A stretch of 64,000 bases of DNA, taken from assembly GCF_025949665.1 (NCBI RefSeq), contig NZ_JAPDFT010000001.1, forward strand, positions 2,976,001 through 3,040,000, given 5' to 3'. The notes below the pieces were generated by a model. It was not told where the DNA came from and made no database searches. It was given only the letters and a program-made list of their open reading frames with translations. A program made the translations under genes and the position numbers. Shown here piece by piece: positions 1-9,269 of the stretch. Each line of letters opens with the position of its first letter. Position 1 is the first letter of the stretch. This stretch comes from Chryseobacterium viscerum. GTDB taxonomy: Bacteria; Bacteroidota; Bacteroidia; Flavobacteriales; Weeksellaceae.

Positions 1-2675
1 TTCACATTTCCTGCTACTGCTGCAATTTTTTCTTCCGGATCTGAGTTTAAAAATCTTGCAATCAGATATTTTACAGCATCCTGCTGCAGTTTGGTATCAG
101 CATCAATACATACTACATATTCTGCATCAGTTTCTGAGATTCCGAAGTTTAAAGCTGTGGCTTTTCCACCGTTTCTTTTGGTGAAAATTTTCAGTTTCGG
201 GTGATCCGGAAATGCTTCCAATGCTTTTTCATAAGTAGAATCTTTACTTCCGTCATCTACCATAATAATGTTAAAATTAGGATAGGTCTGCTTCAACAGA
301 TTATGCAGAGAAGAAACAATATTCACTTCTTCATTATAAGCAGGTACAATGATGGAAACTTTCGGATAGGATTCCAAAATCGGAAATCCGCCCAGTTTTT
401 TTTCTTTTTTTTTTTCTTTAAAAGCCCAGTACGCCATTAATACCAGTCTGATTAGTCCTAAAACAATGAAAATGGTAAATAATGCAACCAGAAAATGACT
501 TATTCCATAAATAATGGTGGCCAGTACAAGGTTAAGCTGCATGATATAATATGACTTTGTTTTCGGAACCTCAGGCATCAGTTCATTTCTGGTTTTATGC
601 AGAATACTGGTCAGGTTTGTAAAATGATAGCCCTGTTTCTGAAGTGTAGGGATCAGAATTTTTAAAGCTTTTACCGTTTCTTCTCTCGTATCTCCACCGG
701 CATCATGAAGAAGGATAATATTTCCTCTCTGTAGTTTGAGCCCGGCCATTACCCGTTTTACAATTTCATCTGCTTTTATTCCCGGCTGCCAGTCCTCAGG
801 GTCTATGTTTTCCCCAATATCAAGGTAGTTTTGCTGTCTTGCCAGTGCTACCGGAATAATCTCTTCTGAAGTGGTAGGCTCAGAGTCTGCGTTATAGGGA
901 GCTCTGAACAGAATTGTACTGTGCCCCGTTACGCATTCTATCAGTAATCTTGTCAGTTTCAGTTCCAGCAAAGCTCTTTCCGGGCTTACTTTCGCTACAT
1001 TTTCATGGGTGAAGGTGTGGTTTCCGATTTCGTGTCCTTCACGATAAATTCTTTTAACAAGCGGAAGGTTCTTTTCTGCATTTAATCCTACTAGAAAGAA
1101 TGCAGCCGGAACATGGTATTTAGACAGCACATCCAGTATCTGCGGAGTATAGGTCTCATCCGGACCATCGTCAAAAGTAAGCACCAGTTCTTTTTGTGGG
1201 GCACTTCCATATTTTTTCACCTCATAAGAGCTTGGGTAGGTAATATAATTTTCGTCTGTGATTATTTTTTCTTTCGGATCAATTTCCAGTGCTATTTTTC
1301 CATCATGCGGCGTATTCAGAACATCCAGCACTTCTCCATCACCGATATAATCCACCATGGTCTGCCCTTTTACATTTTCCAGGGTTTTCAGATTCAGCTT
1401 GGAAAGACCGCCAAACGTAAGGTCTTTATCATAAAAATTCCAGACTCTGCTGTCTTCACTTCCCAGTCTCCAGAGTGCTGTTCCTGCCAATGGATATTCT
1501 GAGGAGAAACGCATTGTATTGAAAATAGAAGCCGCATCATTGAAAAACACAGTGTGGGTTAAATTTTTAGAATCAGTATAAGAATAATTTAAATTAAACG
1601 TATTGTCATTAAAATCAATGACAGCTTTACTGGCACTGGCTTTTGTAATCGCCTGCATGTAGGTAACAGAGGTGTTATCATCTGTATTGGAACTCCAGTC
1701 GTAGCCATAAGCTCCCAGGCCCAGTATAATTTTTTGCGGAGAGGTTTGTTTTACAATTTTTCCTGTCTGTTCTTCTATCCATTTTTGAGAAGAAACCGGA
1801 CCGGCATCACTTCCTGCAGAATATTCGTCATAAGCCATCAGCACAAAGTAATCTACATAAGGATTCAATCTGGGAATGTTGTAATCATCATTATCCGTCA
1901 TGATATCCATCGTCACCAGCAGCTGGTTCTTTTTGAAAGTTTCTGAAAGCTCTTTCATAAAGGCAATCAGGTTTTCATCAGAATTAAGGTTCATATCCTC
2001 AAAGTCAATATTAATTCCTTTGAAATGATATTTTTTACACTGCTGGGTAATTTTTTGGATAAGATTTGTTCTTTTCTGAGGATCATTAAGCACTTTCACT
2101 AATCCTTCCGAATGAAATTCCTGATCAGAGTTGTTACTCAACATTGGCATTGCAGCAACTCCTGTTCTTTTGATCACTTTATATCCTTCCGGATCCACAT
2201 TGGTTTTCAAATCACCTGTTTTGGGATCAAGGAAAAACCATTCTGGGAAAACCAGATTAACGTGTCTGATATTTCGTTTCAGAGACATCAGAGACTGGGG
2301 ATCCCATGCTACATAAAATGCAGACCGGATTCCTCCTGGAAACTGAGCCCAGTTTCTGTTCTGATTTTTATATCTTTCTGCTCTCGCCTTCTGGATTTTG
2401 TCGAGATTGGTATGGATTGTTTTTTCTGAGATAAAGCTTCTGAAACCTTTATATTCTTTGGAAATTTTATTCTCCTGAAGATAGGGTTTATTGGCCGTAA
2501 TTACAGCTTTGTAATCCTCTTTAAAAGGAATTTTAGGACTTCTGTCCAGAGTCATCATCAGCCCCAAAGCAAGCAAAAGCAGAATTCCTACAAAGATAAA
2601 AATACGGCTTCCCCATTGTACACTTTTCCAACGTTTCTTGCTGTTGGTCTGAAAAATCTGATTGGAATTTTCCAC
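1..2675 (-). CDS. GH18-like / polysaccharide deacetylase / family 2 glycosyltransferase fusion (3' end outside window)
   Basis: Three enzyme modules are joined in one envelope protein. Residues about 25-42 form a membrane anchor. A GH18-like barrel follows, with GINIDFED and probable acid Glu226. A NodB polysaccharide deacetylase follows with TFDDGPD at 500-506 and NHTFTH near 550. Two hydrophobic segments lie at about 709-752. A GT2 domain then starts with VSIIVPAYNE near 773 and has DAD near 856; the coding region runs off the left edge after 891 codons. No ATG exists between the upstream in-frame stop and the anchor, so GTG at 2675 is the best start. The combination recalls PgaB (deacetylase plus glycosidase) and PgaC (GT2) of poly-GlcNAc synthesis fused together. 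The substrate is inferred, not shown. Confidence 0.9.
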   Translation of the reverse strand, partial: MENSNQIFQTNSKKRWKSVQWGSRIFIFVGILLLLALGLMMTLDRSPKIPFKEDYKAVITANKPYLQENKISKEYKGFRSFISEKTIHTNLDKIQKARAERYKNQNRNWAQFPGGIRSAFYVAWDPQSLMSLKRNIRHVNLVFPEWFFLDPKTGDLKTNVDPEGYKVIKRTGVAAMPMLSNNSDQEFHSEGLVKVLNDPQKRTNLIQKITQQCKKYHFKGINIDFEDMNLNSDENLIAFMKELSETFKKNQLLVTMDIMTDNDDYNIPRLNPYVDYFVLMAYDEYSAGSDAGPVSSQKWIEEQTGKIVKQTSPQKIILGLGAYGYDWSSNTDDNTSVTYMQAITKASASKAVIDFNDNTFNLNYSYTDSKNLTHTVFFNDAASIFNTMRFSSEYPLAGTALWRLGSEDSRVWNFYDKDLTFGGLSKLNLKTLENVKGQTMVDYIGDGEVLDVLNTPHDGKIALEIDPKEKIITDENYITYPSSYEVKKYGSAPQKELVLTFDDGPDETYTPQILDVLSKYHVPAAFFLVGLNAEKNLPLVKRIYREGHEIGNHTFTHENVAKVSPERALLELKLTRLLIECVTGHSTILFRAPYNADSEPTTSEEIIPVALARQQNYLDIGENIDPEDWQPGIKADEIVKRVMAGLKLQRGNIILLHDAGGDTREETVKALKILIPTLQKQGYHFTNLTSILHKTRNELMPEVPKTKSYYIMQLNLVLATIIYGISHFLVALFTIFIVLGLIRLVLMAYWAFKEKKKEKKLGGFPILESYPKVSIIVPAYNEEVNIVSSLHNLLKQTYPNFNIIMVDDGSKDSTYEKALEAFPDHPKLKIFTKRNGGKATALNFGISETDAEYVVCIDADTKLQQDAVKYLIARFLNSDPEEKIAAVAGNV

Positions 2676-2762
2676 GATTTTGAAATTTATTGAATGACTC
2701 TCAAAAACTGTGAAAAACCCTACTAAAATTAATTAAAAAAAAATTAAAAAACAGAAATGTAT

Positions 2763-4013
2763 CTAACTGTTTATAAGAAGGCTTACAAGATCCTGAATCA
2801 CCTTTTGAGAAACGAAATCCATGAAGTCTACTCTTTCCAGATGCGGCATATATAATTTGGAGGTTACCGTTTTCTCATGAATTCTTATTGTGTAGTAAAC
2901 CGTCCCAATATCTTTACCGTCTTCTCCTTTTCCCGGGCCGGCTACACCAGTTGTGGAAAGGGAAATATGGGTTTCAAACAATTCCTGGCAGCCTTTTGCC
3001 ATTTCCTGAGCTACCTCTTCACTTACCACAGTAAAATGATCTACGGTTTCTTTAGAAACATTCAAAATTTTAATCTTCTTTTCTGTAGCATAAGCCACCA
3101 TTCCACCAAGGAAATATTTTGAACTGCCGGAAACTGAAGTAATCATTTTTGCCAGTTCCCCTCCGGTACAACTCTCAGCAGTGGAAATTGTCAAGTTTCT
3201 TTCCGTAAGCATTTCTGCCAGAATATTTTCAATTTTATCTTCAGATACTGCTATGACATGGCCTTCTACCAGGGGAAGCAGCTTCTGAATTTCTTCTTCT
3301 GTTCTTTCTTTCAATAATTCTTCATTATCACCGGAAGCCGTCAGGCGGAGTTTTACACGAGTGCCTACCGGAAGATAAGACAGTGCTGTATTTTCCGGAA
3401 GTGCAAGTTCCCAATCTTCAATTTTGTCTGCAAGGATACTCTCAGGAATTCCCACTACGGAAACAATTCTGGTATGAATATAATGAAGGCTGAATCTTTG
3501 CTGCAAATAAGGAATAATCTGATCTTTAATAAGCGGTTTCACCTCGTAAGGAACTCCCGGAAGACTATAGCACAGCTTTCCGTCCTGCTCCATCATCATA
3601 CAGGGTGCCGTTCCGTAATGATTCTGAAAAACAATGGATCTGGTGGGTACAAAAGCCTGTTCTTTGTTTCTTTCGAGAATATCTGCCCGTCCTCTTCTTT
3701 CCATATAGTCTTTAAGATGGTTGAACGTTACCTCATCCAGGGCAATTTCATCATTGAAATATTCAGCCAGTGCCTTTTTGGTTTTGTCATCTCTGGTAGG
3801 CCCCAGCCCTCCTGTTGTAATGACTAAGTCGCCTGCTTCAAAAGCAACACCGAGTGCCTCTTTAATGGTTTCAATTTCGTCTGAGATCGTAAGAATCTGA
3901 GTAACTTTTATTCCTATGTTTTTAAGTTCAGCAGCAATAAAATTAGAATTGGTATCTACCGTATTTCCCGAAAGGATTTCATCACCAATTGTAATCAGAA
4001 CAGCTTTTTCCAT
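2763..4013 (-). CDS. cinA: CinA family nicotinamide-nucleotide amidohydrolase
   Basis: The 416-residue protein has the normal CinA length and order. An N-terminal molybdopterin-binding-like (MoCF) domain opens with ITIGDEILSG and contains TTGGLGPTRDD. A C-terminal amidohydrolase domain has STAESCTGG near residue 278 and TGVAGPGKG. CinA proteins deamidate nicotinamide mononucleotide in pyridine-nucleotide recycling, and some also hydrolyse ADP-ribose. The start is an ATG about 115 bp from the divergent gene at 4129. It is a single gene with its own upstream region, and nothing appears broken. Confidence 0.95.
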   Translation of the reverse strand: MEKAVLITIGDEILSGNTVDTNSNFIAAELKNIGIKVTQILTISDEIETIKEALGVAFEAGDLVITTGGLGPTRDDKTKKALAEYFNDEIALDEVTFNHLKDYMERRGRADILERNKEQAFVPTRSIVFQNHYGTAPCMMMEQDGKLCYSLPGVPYEVKPLIKDQIIPYLQQRFSLHYIHTRIVSVVGIPESILADKIEDWELALPENTALSYLPVGTRVKLRLTASGDNEELLKERTEEEIQKLLPLVEGHVIAVSEDKIENILAEMLTERNLTISTAESCTGGELAKMITSVSGSSKYFLGGMVAYATEKKIKILNVSKETVDHFTVVSEEVAQEMAKGCQELFETHISLSTTGVAGPGKGEDGKDIGTVYYTIRIHEKTVTSKLYMPHLERVDFMDFVSQKVIQDLVSLLINS

Positions 4014-4128
4014 ATGCTTTTTTGTTGAAAAAAATTCTATGCAAATGACGGAAAATTATGTGGCAGCGACAATATAAATTGATTTTTTCTATTTTTGACG
4101 AAATTTATTTAAAACAACAATAAGAATT

Positions 4129-4602
4129 ATGTCTAAATATGATGATGCTTCATGGCATTATGGTGGTGATTTTCCTGAAGGACTTCCTCAGAAAAACGGA
4201 GCAACACATACAGGAATGTTCCTGAACTGGTGCATTCAGAATGATCTGATTTCTGATGAACTGAAAGAAGATGGTAAAGAGGAAATTGAGAAATTAAAAC
4301 GAAGAGAAATTACCGGTGCAGAATTCATTATGGATTCCTGCGACGGGAAATTTTCTGAATATGACCTGAATGAGCTGGGAAATCTTTTTGCAAAGGATTA
4401 TTATGCAGATGATACCGATTTCGGAAACAGACACAGCTCATTTGCTGATGATTATGTAAATATTTTTGATGCTAAAGCAGAGGAAAATGACTATGAATAT
4501 GAAACCTTCTATCACATTGAGGATACCTATGAAAACTATGATCTGATGAAACAGGTTATTGATCACCGTTTTGAGGAATGGAAAGAGTATATTAAAAACT
4601 AA
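4129..4602 (+). CDS. acidic cytoplasmic protein, DUF7832-like, unknown function
   Basis: A 157-residue acidic protein without signal peptide or membrane segments. The N-terminal stretch (KYDDASWHYGGDFPEGLP, then THTGMFLNWC) resembles the DUF7832 family found next to SMI1/KNR4-type and other contact-dependent or immunity-like genes. I recall this family from memory, so the assignment is tentative. No toxin gene lies beside it here. The start is the ATG after an AT-rich leader, and a strong hairpin follows the stop. No function can be claimed. Confidence 0.75.
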   Translation: MSKYDDASWHYGGDFPEGLPQKNGATHTGMFLNWCIQNDLISDELKEDGKEEIEKLKRREITGAEFIMDSCDGKFSEYDLNELGNLFAKDYYADDTDFGNRHSSFADDYVNIFDAKAEENDYEYETFYHIEDTYENYDLMKQVIDHRFEEWKEYIKN

Positions 4603-4610
4603 AGAGCGAG

Positions 4611-4660
4611 AGAGCAAAATCACTGAAATCCATCAATTTTTCTACGATTTTGCTCTTTTA
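4611..4660. terminator. bidirectional terminator between convergent genes
   Basis: AGAGCAAAATC at 4611-4621 pairs with GATTTTGCTCT at 4646-4656, followed by T-rich sequence. It lies between the stops of the genes ending at 4602 (+) and 4665 (-), so it can serve both. Confidence 0.75.
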
Positions 4661-4664
4661 CTTT

Positions 4665-5207
4665 TTATTGATTATGCTTCACCCAGATCAGTTCATCGGT
4701 ATTATAACCTATTTTTTTTGCTTTCTGAATGAAACGCTGACGAATGCTTTCCGGAATATTTGTTGTACGGGAAAGAATCCATAAATATTTTAAACTGCTT
4801 CCTGCTACCAGGGCATATTGATAGTCTTCATCAATATCTATGACATTGTAACCAGCCCAGATTGGTTTAAAAAATGAAACTTTCAGGCGGGCTTCCGTAG
4901 TATCTTTTACAAATTTTGCTTCCCCAATCGATTCATTCCATATTTTTTTTATGTAGTCGAACCCTTTATTTCTGACCTGAACTGTTCCATCCGAATTCTC
5001 CGTATATTCAGCAGTAACATTATCCATATTTTTTTCAAACCTGTAATCAAAACGGGCGATCTCATACCATCTGCCAAGATATTTTTTAAGATCAAAATTC
5101 TTTACCGCAGATGCTCCTCTGGGAATTCTTACAGAATAGGAATTAAAAACGATAAGCCCTAATGCTCCCAACGAAACGGGGAGTATAATTTTATGAATAG
5201 TTTTCAT
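4665..5207 (-). CDS. lipocalin family protein (Blc-like)
   Basis: A 180-residue protein of normal bacterial lipocalin size. The lipocalin signature KYLGRWYEIARFDYRFE is near residues 43-59 and YALVAGSSLKYLWILSR lies in the barrel C-terminal part, as in Blc. Members bind lipids or lysophospholipids at the envelope. The N-terminus has a hydrophobic stretch (about residues 6-24) but no cysteine, so unlike E. coli Blc it is not an obvious lipoprotein and may be anchored or exported. It stands alone, converging on the gene at 4129. Confidence 0.88.
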   Translation of the reverse strand: MKTIHKIILPVSLGALGLIVFNSYSVRIPRGASAVKNFDLKKYLGRWYEIARFDYRFEKNMDNVTAEYTENSDGTVQVRNKGFDYIKKIWNESIGEAKFVKDTTEARLKVSFFKPIWAGYNVIDIDEDYQYALVAGSSLKYLWILSRTTNIPESIRQRFIQKAKKIGYNTDELIWVKHNQ

Positions 5208-5282
5208 GACAGAAATATTTTTGTGTGGTTCTTATAAAAACTTCAAAAATAATGCCTTAAAGCTGTTAAGGAACAATAAATT

Positions 5283-6017
5283 CTATGAAAATACCTTCAG
5301 GAAATTATCTTTAAAACTACCTGAAACTTCAATTTCTGTATCGTCAGACAACATTACAGTTCCGCTTTTATGATAAGATTTTACGAAACCCGTATTGATA
5401 ATATGGGAACGGTGAACTCTCACAAAAGGGCTTTCCAACAGATCATCAAAGTGTTTTAAAAACCGGCACACCATTTTCTTGGAACCGTCGGTAAGATAAA
5501 CCTGTGTAAAGTTTCCATCAGCCTGAAGTCTCACAATATCTTCAGTCTTTACGACATCAAATCCCTGCAGGGTTGGAAGAATCAGCTGCTGCTTTTCTGG
5601 TTTTAATTTCAGGTTTTCAAGCAGGATCTTATTCCGGTTGAGTTCTTCTTTTTTCTCAAGGCTTTCCACCACTTTATTCACCGCAAGAATCAACTCCTGA
5701 ATATCAATAGGTTTTAAAATATAATAACTTGCCGATTTATTTAAAGCCTGCAAAGAGTATTGTGAAAATGCAGTAATGAAAATGGTTTCATAGGAGAAAT
5801 CTTTGGTGGCTTCCAGAACGTCAAAAGCATTTCCAAAAGGCATTTCTACATCGAGAAAAACCAATTGAGGCTGCTTTTCAGCAATCAATGGTACGGCTTC
5901 TTTAATATTTTCAGCTTCACCAAGAATTTCCACCTGCGGGCAGTATTTGGTAAGATAGCTTCGTAAAACTTCTCTTGCTATGAGTTCATCATCTACAATG
6001 ACAGCTTTTATTTTCAT
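5283..6017 (-). CDS. LytTR family response regulator
   Basis: Receiver plus LytTR DNA-binding protein of 244 residues. Counted from MKIKAVIVDDE, the acidic pair is D9-D10, the phosphoacceptor is D56 (LVFLDVEMP) and K107 lies in YYILKP. The LytTR domain covers about 140-243, with FVRVHRSHIIN. An in-frame ATG 14 codons upstream would add a tail not seen in the family, so the start at 6017 is preferred. The partner is probably the TPR histidine kinase at 7342-9135, two genes upstream on the same strand. LytTR proteins bind direct repeats about 21 bp apart, and such repeats precede the three genes just beyond the kinase, making them the likely targets. Confidence 0.93.
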   Translation of the reverse strand: MKIKAVIVDDELIAREVLRSYLTKYCPQVEILGEAENIKEAVPLIAEKQPQLVFLDVEMPFGNAFDVLEATKDFSYETIFITAFSQYSLQALNKSASYYILKPIDIQELILAVNKVVESLEKKEELNRNKILLENLKLKPEKQQLILPTLQGFDVVKTEDIVRLQADGNFTQVYLTDGSKKMVCRFLKHFDDLLESPFVRVHRSHIINTGFVKSYHKSGTVMLSDDTEIEVSGSFKDNFLKVFS

Positions 6018-6114
6018 TACATCAGATTTTAGGTGGCGGATAATAGGTTGCAGGTGCAAATTAGGAATATTTAATCAACCTTACAATCTTACCCAAACCA
6101 TCTGTGGATAAAGG

Positions 6115-6531
6115 CTATACTTTCTTCCAGCACCATGCGTACTTTACGATTAATATTGTAATGATGCATTCTACCATTGCAAGGAAAACATAAAACAAAT
6201 ACCAATCCGAGAAGGAAATAACACCAATAAACAACATAACCAAAGTAAAAAATGTACCAAAAATGATGTTGAGAATTCTGTTGATCACTGGTTTCAGGAT
6301 CAGAGAAAGAAATACCATCACCGCTGGAATTGCCAGAACAACAGAAGCAAGAAATAATTTCGGCGGAGAATCTAATAAATTGGTTCCTTCCACCAGACCG
6401 CGTGCTTTCCCCGGAGTATAAAGCTCGAAATAATCACCGTACAGATAGCACAGAGTAACTGAAGCCCAAAGACCTGCCAATATGATTTTCACATTGATCT
6501 GTACATCTTCAAATTTTGTAGAATTGTTCAT
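6115..6531 (-). CDS. DUF6326 family membrane protein
   Basis: A 138-residue protein with about four hydrophobic segments and the family-like N-terminal stretch IILAGLWASVTLCYLYGDYFELYTPG. No catalytic motif is visible and the function is unknown. It lies between the two-component kinase and its regulator, 12 bp downstream of the DUF4386 gene, so these membrane proteins may be co-transcribed with the signalling genes. A role in sensing is only a guess from position. Confidence 0.85.
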   Translation of the reverse strand: MNNSTKFEDVQINVKIILAGLWASVTLCYLYGDYFELYTPGKARGLVEGTNLLDSPPKLFLASVVLAIPAVMVFLSLILKPVINRILNIIFGTFFTLVMLFIGVISFSDWYLFYVFLAMVECIITILIVKYAWCWKKV

Positions 6532-6543
6532 GGTTATGATTTT

Positions 6544-7236
6544 TTAATTTATTTTTTTATTTCGTATCCCAACCAGCAGCAGCCACAAACAGGTTCCTAT
6601 CTCTCCTATTGTTGCCGGTAATGTAATATAACCTGATATCAGGTAGTCTGAAAAATGAGGAACTGCAATTCTTCCAAAAACGTTGATCAGATATCCAAAA
6701 CACCCCAACATTAAGAAGATGCCTAAAACTTTGGGTAAGAATCCTGACTTATACACCAGATATCCAAAAGGGAAAAGCCATAATCCCCAGAAAACCTGTG
6801 CAATTAAAAGTCCTTTGTTATAATTGCTCAGCAGGAACATTATTTGGCTCTGCAACTGCTTTACATCAAACACTTTTAAATAATCCGTTTCTTCAATAAT
6901 AGTAAGAACAGAAAATTTGTTTTGGAGATTGATAAAGGAAATAGGAATACTGATAAGGGCAAGAATAACCATCAGTTTTGCATAACGATCATCTACAACT
7001 TCCAATAGTTTATACAAAACTAAAGGAAGTAAAGTAAAAGCAATATAACAAATAATGCTGCTTGCTATACTTACTCTGAATAACTGCACTGAAGACGAAA
7101 TATTTTGAAAAGTCAATGCAGAATTTTCCCAGACGATCAGCTTTGACGGAACGTACATTAAACTGAAAAATCCGGTTATTATAACAATGAGATAAAAAAA
7201 TCCCGCGAGTCTGGCTGTTTTGGTAGTTGTAGTCAT
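6544..7236 (-). CDS. DUF4386 family membrane protein
   Basis: A 230-residue, six-segment membrane protein. It begins TTTTKTARLAGFFYLIVIITGFF, which is typical of DUF4386, and also contains LLIAQVFWGLWLFPFGYLV. There are no known active-site residues. It is 105 bp downstream of the kinase gene and 12 bp upstream of the DUF6326 gene. Function is unknown; its place inside a two-component locus is the only clue. Confidence 0.88.
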   Translation of the reverse strand: MTTTTKTARLAGFFYLIVIITGFFSLMYVPSKLIVWENSALTFQNISSSVQLFRVSIASSIICYIAFTLLPLVLYKLLEVVDDRYAKLMVILALISIPISFINLQNKFSVLTIIEETDYLKVFDVKQLQSQIMFLLSNYNKGLLIAQVFWGLWLFPFGYLVYKSGFLPKVLGIFLMLGCFGYLINVFGRIAVPHFSDYLISGYITLPATIGEIGTCLWLLLVGIRNKKIN

Positions 7237-7341
7237 TTTGGGTTACGTTTTTATCTGTTAAGACAATAACTTATTCAAAATGGTTACAGAGTTTTTTAGC
7301 TGGAAGTAAAAGATAATAGGTGAAAGACTATTCTCAAGGGT

Positions 7342-9135
7342 TTATGGCATTTTTATTTTTATAGTAACCAAAACTCCGTTATCATTTGACTTATCTTTTA
7401 CAGAACAGGTAATATCTTTTTTGTACAGATCATTCAGAAGCTGAATTCTTTCCAGCGTATTTTTCATTCCTCTCCCTTCTCTGGTTTTTTGATGCTGGGT
7501 TTTCTGCTTTTTACTTTCTTCAATTCCTATTCCGTTGTCTTCGATAAGAATTTTCAGATGTGATTCATTTTTTTCAAAGTTTAATTTTAAAAATCCTTTT
7601 TCTGTTCTGTAGCGGAGTCCGTGCCATATTGCATTTTCCAGAAACGGCTGTATCAGCATTCCCGGAATCTGCAGGTTCTGCATATTGAGGGCTTCATCTA
7701 CAGCAATCTCGTAATCAAATTTATCAGCAAAACGCGTTTTTTCAAGAGCAAGATAATTTTGGAGAAGATCAAGCTCTTGTTGGAAAGGAATAAAATCTTC
7801 GGTAGAATTTTCCATTACACCACGCATCAGCTTGGAGAATTTTGTGAGGTATTGATTAGCTTCCAGCTCATTATTGGTCGCGATAAAATGGTTGACACTA
7901 TTTAAACTGTTAAAAATAAAATGCGGATTCATCTCTCTACGCAGCGACTGAAGAGCAATTTTCTTATTTTTCGTCTGAACCTTTTTCAGCATTCTGAAAA
8001 TAAAAATAACTAATCCGGTAAGCAATATTAAAACTCCGATCAGACTGTAATTAAAGACATTTTTCTTTCTGATAAGTTCGTCTTTAAGTTCTCTTTCTTT
8101 TTCCAGCTGTGAGATTCTCTGCTCTGTATCTTCCAGAATTTTATTATCAACGAGGCTTCTGTCTTTGGAAACCAGGTTCGGTAGTTTTCCCAAAAAATCT
8201 CTGTACAATTGAACAGAGGCATCAATATTCCCTGAAATGGCATACAAGCTGTCCAGTTTTTTTACGCTTTTCTGTGCTTCTAGTGTATGGCCTTTGTCCA
8301 AAGCAATTCCGTAGGCATTTTTCAACAGATCTACGGCTTCTTCCGGATCATTTTTCTTAATATAAATATCCGCAAGCTCCTGGATCTGGTTAACTTTTTC
8401 CTGAGAGTTTTCTTTTACAAAGTCTTCTTTCAGCACCTTCTTTTTGGCTTCAATAGCTTTCTCAAAATTTTTGTTTTCAACGTAGAGATCTGCGAGTTTT
8501 TGATTGATAGCCAAAGCTTGCTTCGGAGCTTCTTTTTTAGAGATTTTATAAGCTGTATTCAGGTTTTCTTCAGCACTGGAGACATCTTTCTGTTTCAGAT
8601 TGACATCAGCCAGCTGGCTGTAACTTTCTGCAAGGTCTCCCTGTTCGTTTTCCTTTTTAGTCAGATTGATGTTATTCTGAATTGCTTCTGCTTTCAGTTC
8701 GGGTGTAGGAGAAGAAAGTCTTGCCGCATCATTAGAATTCACGGCTTTACTTTTTTCGCTATAACTCACTTGTGCTGCCATGCTGTAATTGCTGATGGCA
8801 GGTGTTATTTTGTTCTGTTTTTCCTGTGACTGTGCTAGTCTTCGGGTTGCTTTTTCAATATTGGGTTTGTCATTGAGTTTTTCATACAGCTTTTTGGCTT
8901 TTACATAATATTCTTCACTTTTCGGAAAGTTTCCGCCATTGAAAAATGTTTCACCGATATTATAATAAGAATCTGCCTGGGCAGGTTCATTTTTTGTGTC
9001 CATTGCTTTTTTCAGCTTCTTCGTTTCTACCTGCACTTCTTCCACAGCAGCACTGCTGTTATTAGTGGTTTGGGAATACATTATATTTCCAAAAAGCACC
9101 AGTAAAAAGATAGTAAAGAGTTTAAGCATTTTCAT
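7342..9135 (-). CDS. TPR-containing LytS-type sensor histidine kinase
   Basis: A 597-residue kinase. A signal peptide (residues 1-21, ending MYSQ) is followed by tetratricopeptide-type helical repeats (about 35-330), a coiled coil, one membrane segment (about 360-380) and a His_kinase/HATPase_c unit. The phosphoacceptor His is near residue 404 in MNPHFIFNSLNS, with the ATP-binding motifs LENAIWHG, EDNGIGI and GRGMKN. The TPR part should lie in the periplasm and act as sensor. A near-perfect promoter ends only 4 nt before ATG 9135; a second ATG at 9129 is possible. The cognate regulator is most likely the LytTR gene at 5283. Confidence 0.92.
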   Translation of the reverse strand: MKMLKLFTIFLLVLFGNIMYSQTTNNSSAAVEEVQVETKKLKKAMDTKNEPAQADSYYNIGETFFNGGNFPKSEEYYVKAKKLYEKLNDKPNIEKATRRLAQSQEKQNKITPAISNYSMAAQVSYSEKSKAVNSNDAARLSSPTPELKAEAIQNNINLTKKENEQGDLAESYSQLADVNLKQKDVSSAEENLNTAYKISKKEAPKQALAINQKLADLYVENKNFEKAIEAKKKVLKEDFVKENSQEKVNQIQELADIYIKKNDPEEAVDLLKNAYGIALDKGHTLEAQKSVKKLDSLYAISGNIDASVQLYRDFLGKLPNLVSKDRSLVDNKILEDTEQRISQLEKERELKDELIRKKNVFNYSLIGVLILLTGLVIFIFRMLKKVQTKNKKIALQSLRREMNPHFIFNSLNSVNHFIATNNELEANQYLTKFSKLMRGVMENSTEDFIPFQQELDLLQNYLALEKTRFADKFDYEIAVDEALNMQNLQIPGMLIQPFLENAIWHGLRYRTEKGFLKLNFEKNESHLKILIEDNGIGIEESKKQKTQHQKTREGRGMKNTLERIQLLNDLYKKDITCSVKDKSNDNGVLVTIKIKMP

Positions 9136-9139
9136 AAAA

Positions 9140-9169
9140 CAAAGATATACATATATATAGTCTGCTCAA
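9140..9169 (-). promoter_or_regulatory. Bacteroidota promoter of the TPR histidine kinase gene
   Basis: On the minus strand, TTG (9167-9169), a 19 bp spacer and TATCTTTG (9140-9147) match the -33/-7 consensus. Only 4 nt separate the -7 box from the ATG at 9135, so the transcript would be leaderless or nearly so. Confidence 0.7.
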
Positions 9170-9175
9170 AAACTA

Positions 9176-9206
9176 TTCACCAAGTGAAGTTTCCCATTCA
9201 CCAAGT
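9176..9206 (+). promoter_or_regulatory. tandem LytTR-type operator 1
   Basis: Two direct copies of TTCACCAAGT (9176-9185 and 9197-9206), start to start 21 bp. The proximal copy ends 28 bp before TAAGTTTG (9235-9242), the -7 box for the SIMPL gene at 9270. No TTG lies at the usual -33 distance, which suits an activator-dependent promoter. The divergent kinase promoter lies on the other side. Confidence 0.8.
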
Positions 9207-9269
9207 TGAGTCTCTGATACTGTGACCGTAAGGCTAAGTTTGAGGCAAAATAATTCAAATTTAAAAATC

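Noticed and set aside
6018-6059. Upstream ATG for the LytTR regulator
   Set aside because: It adds 14 residues not found in receivers; the ATG at 6017 begins directly with the receiver strand.
8287-8829. 180-codon plus-strand frame inside the kinase gene
   Set aside because: Antisense to a well-supported kinase; composition is that of a shadow frame rich in Phe, with no domain.
9222-9269. Upstream GTG start for the first SIMPL gene
   Set aside because: It would add 16 residues before a clear signal peptide and lies before the -7 box at 9235.
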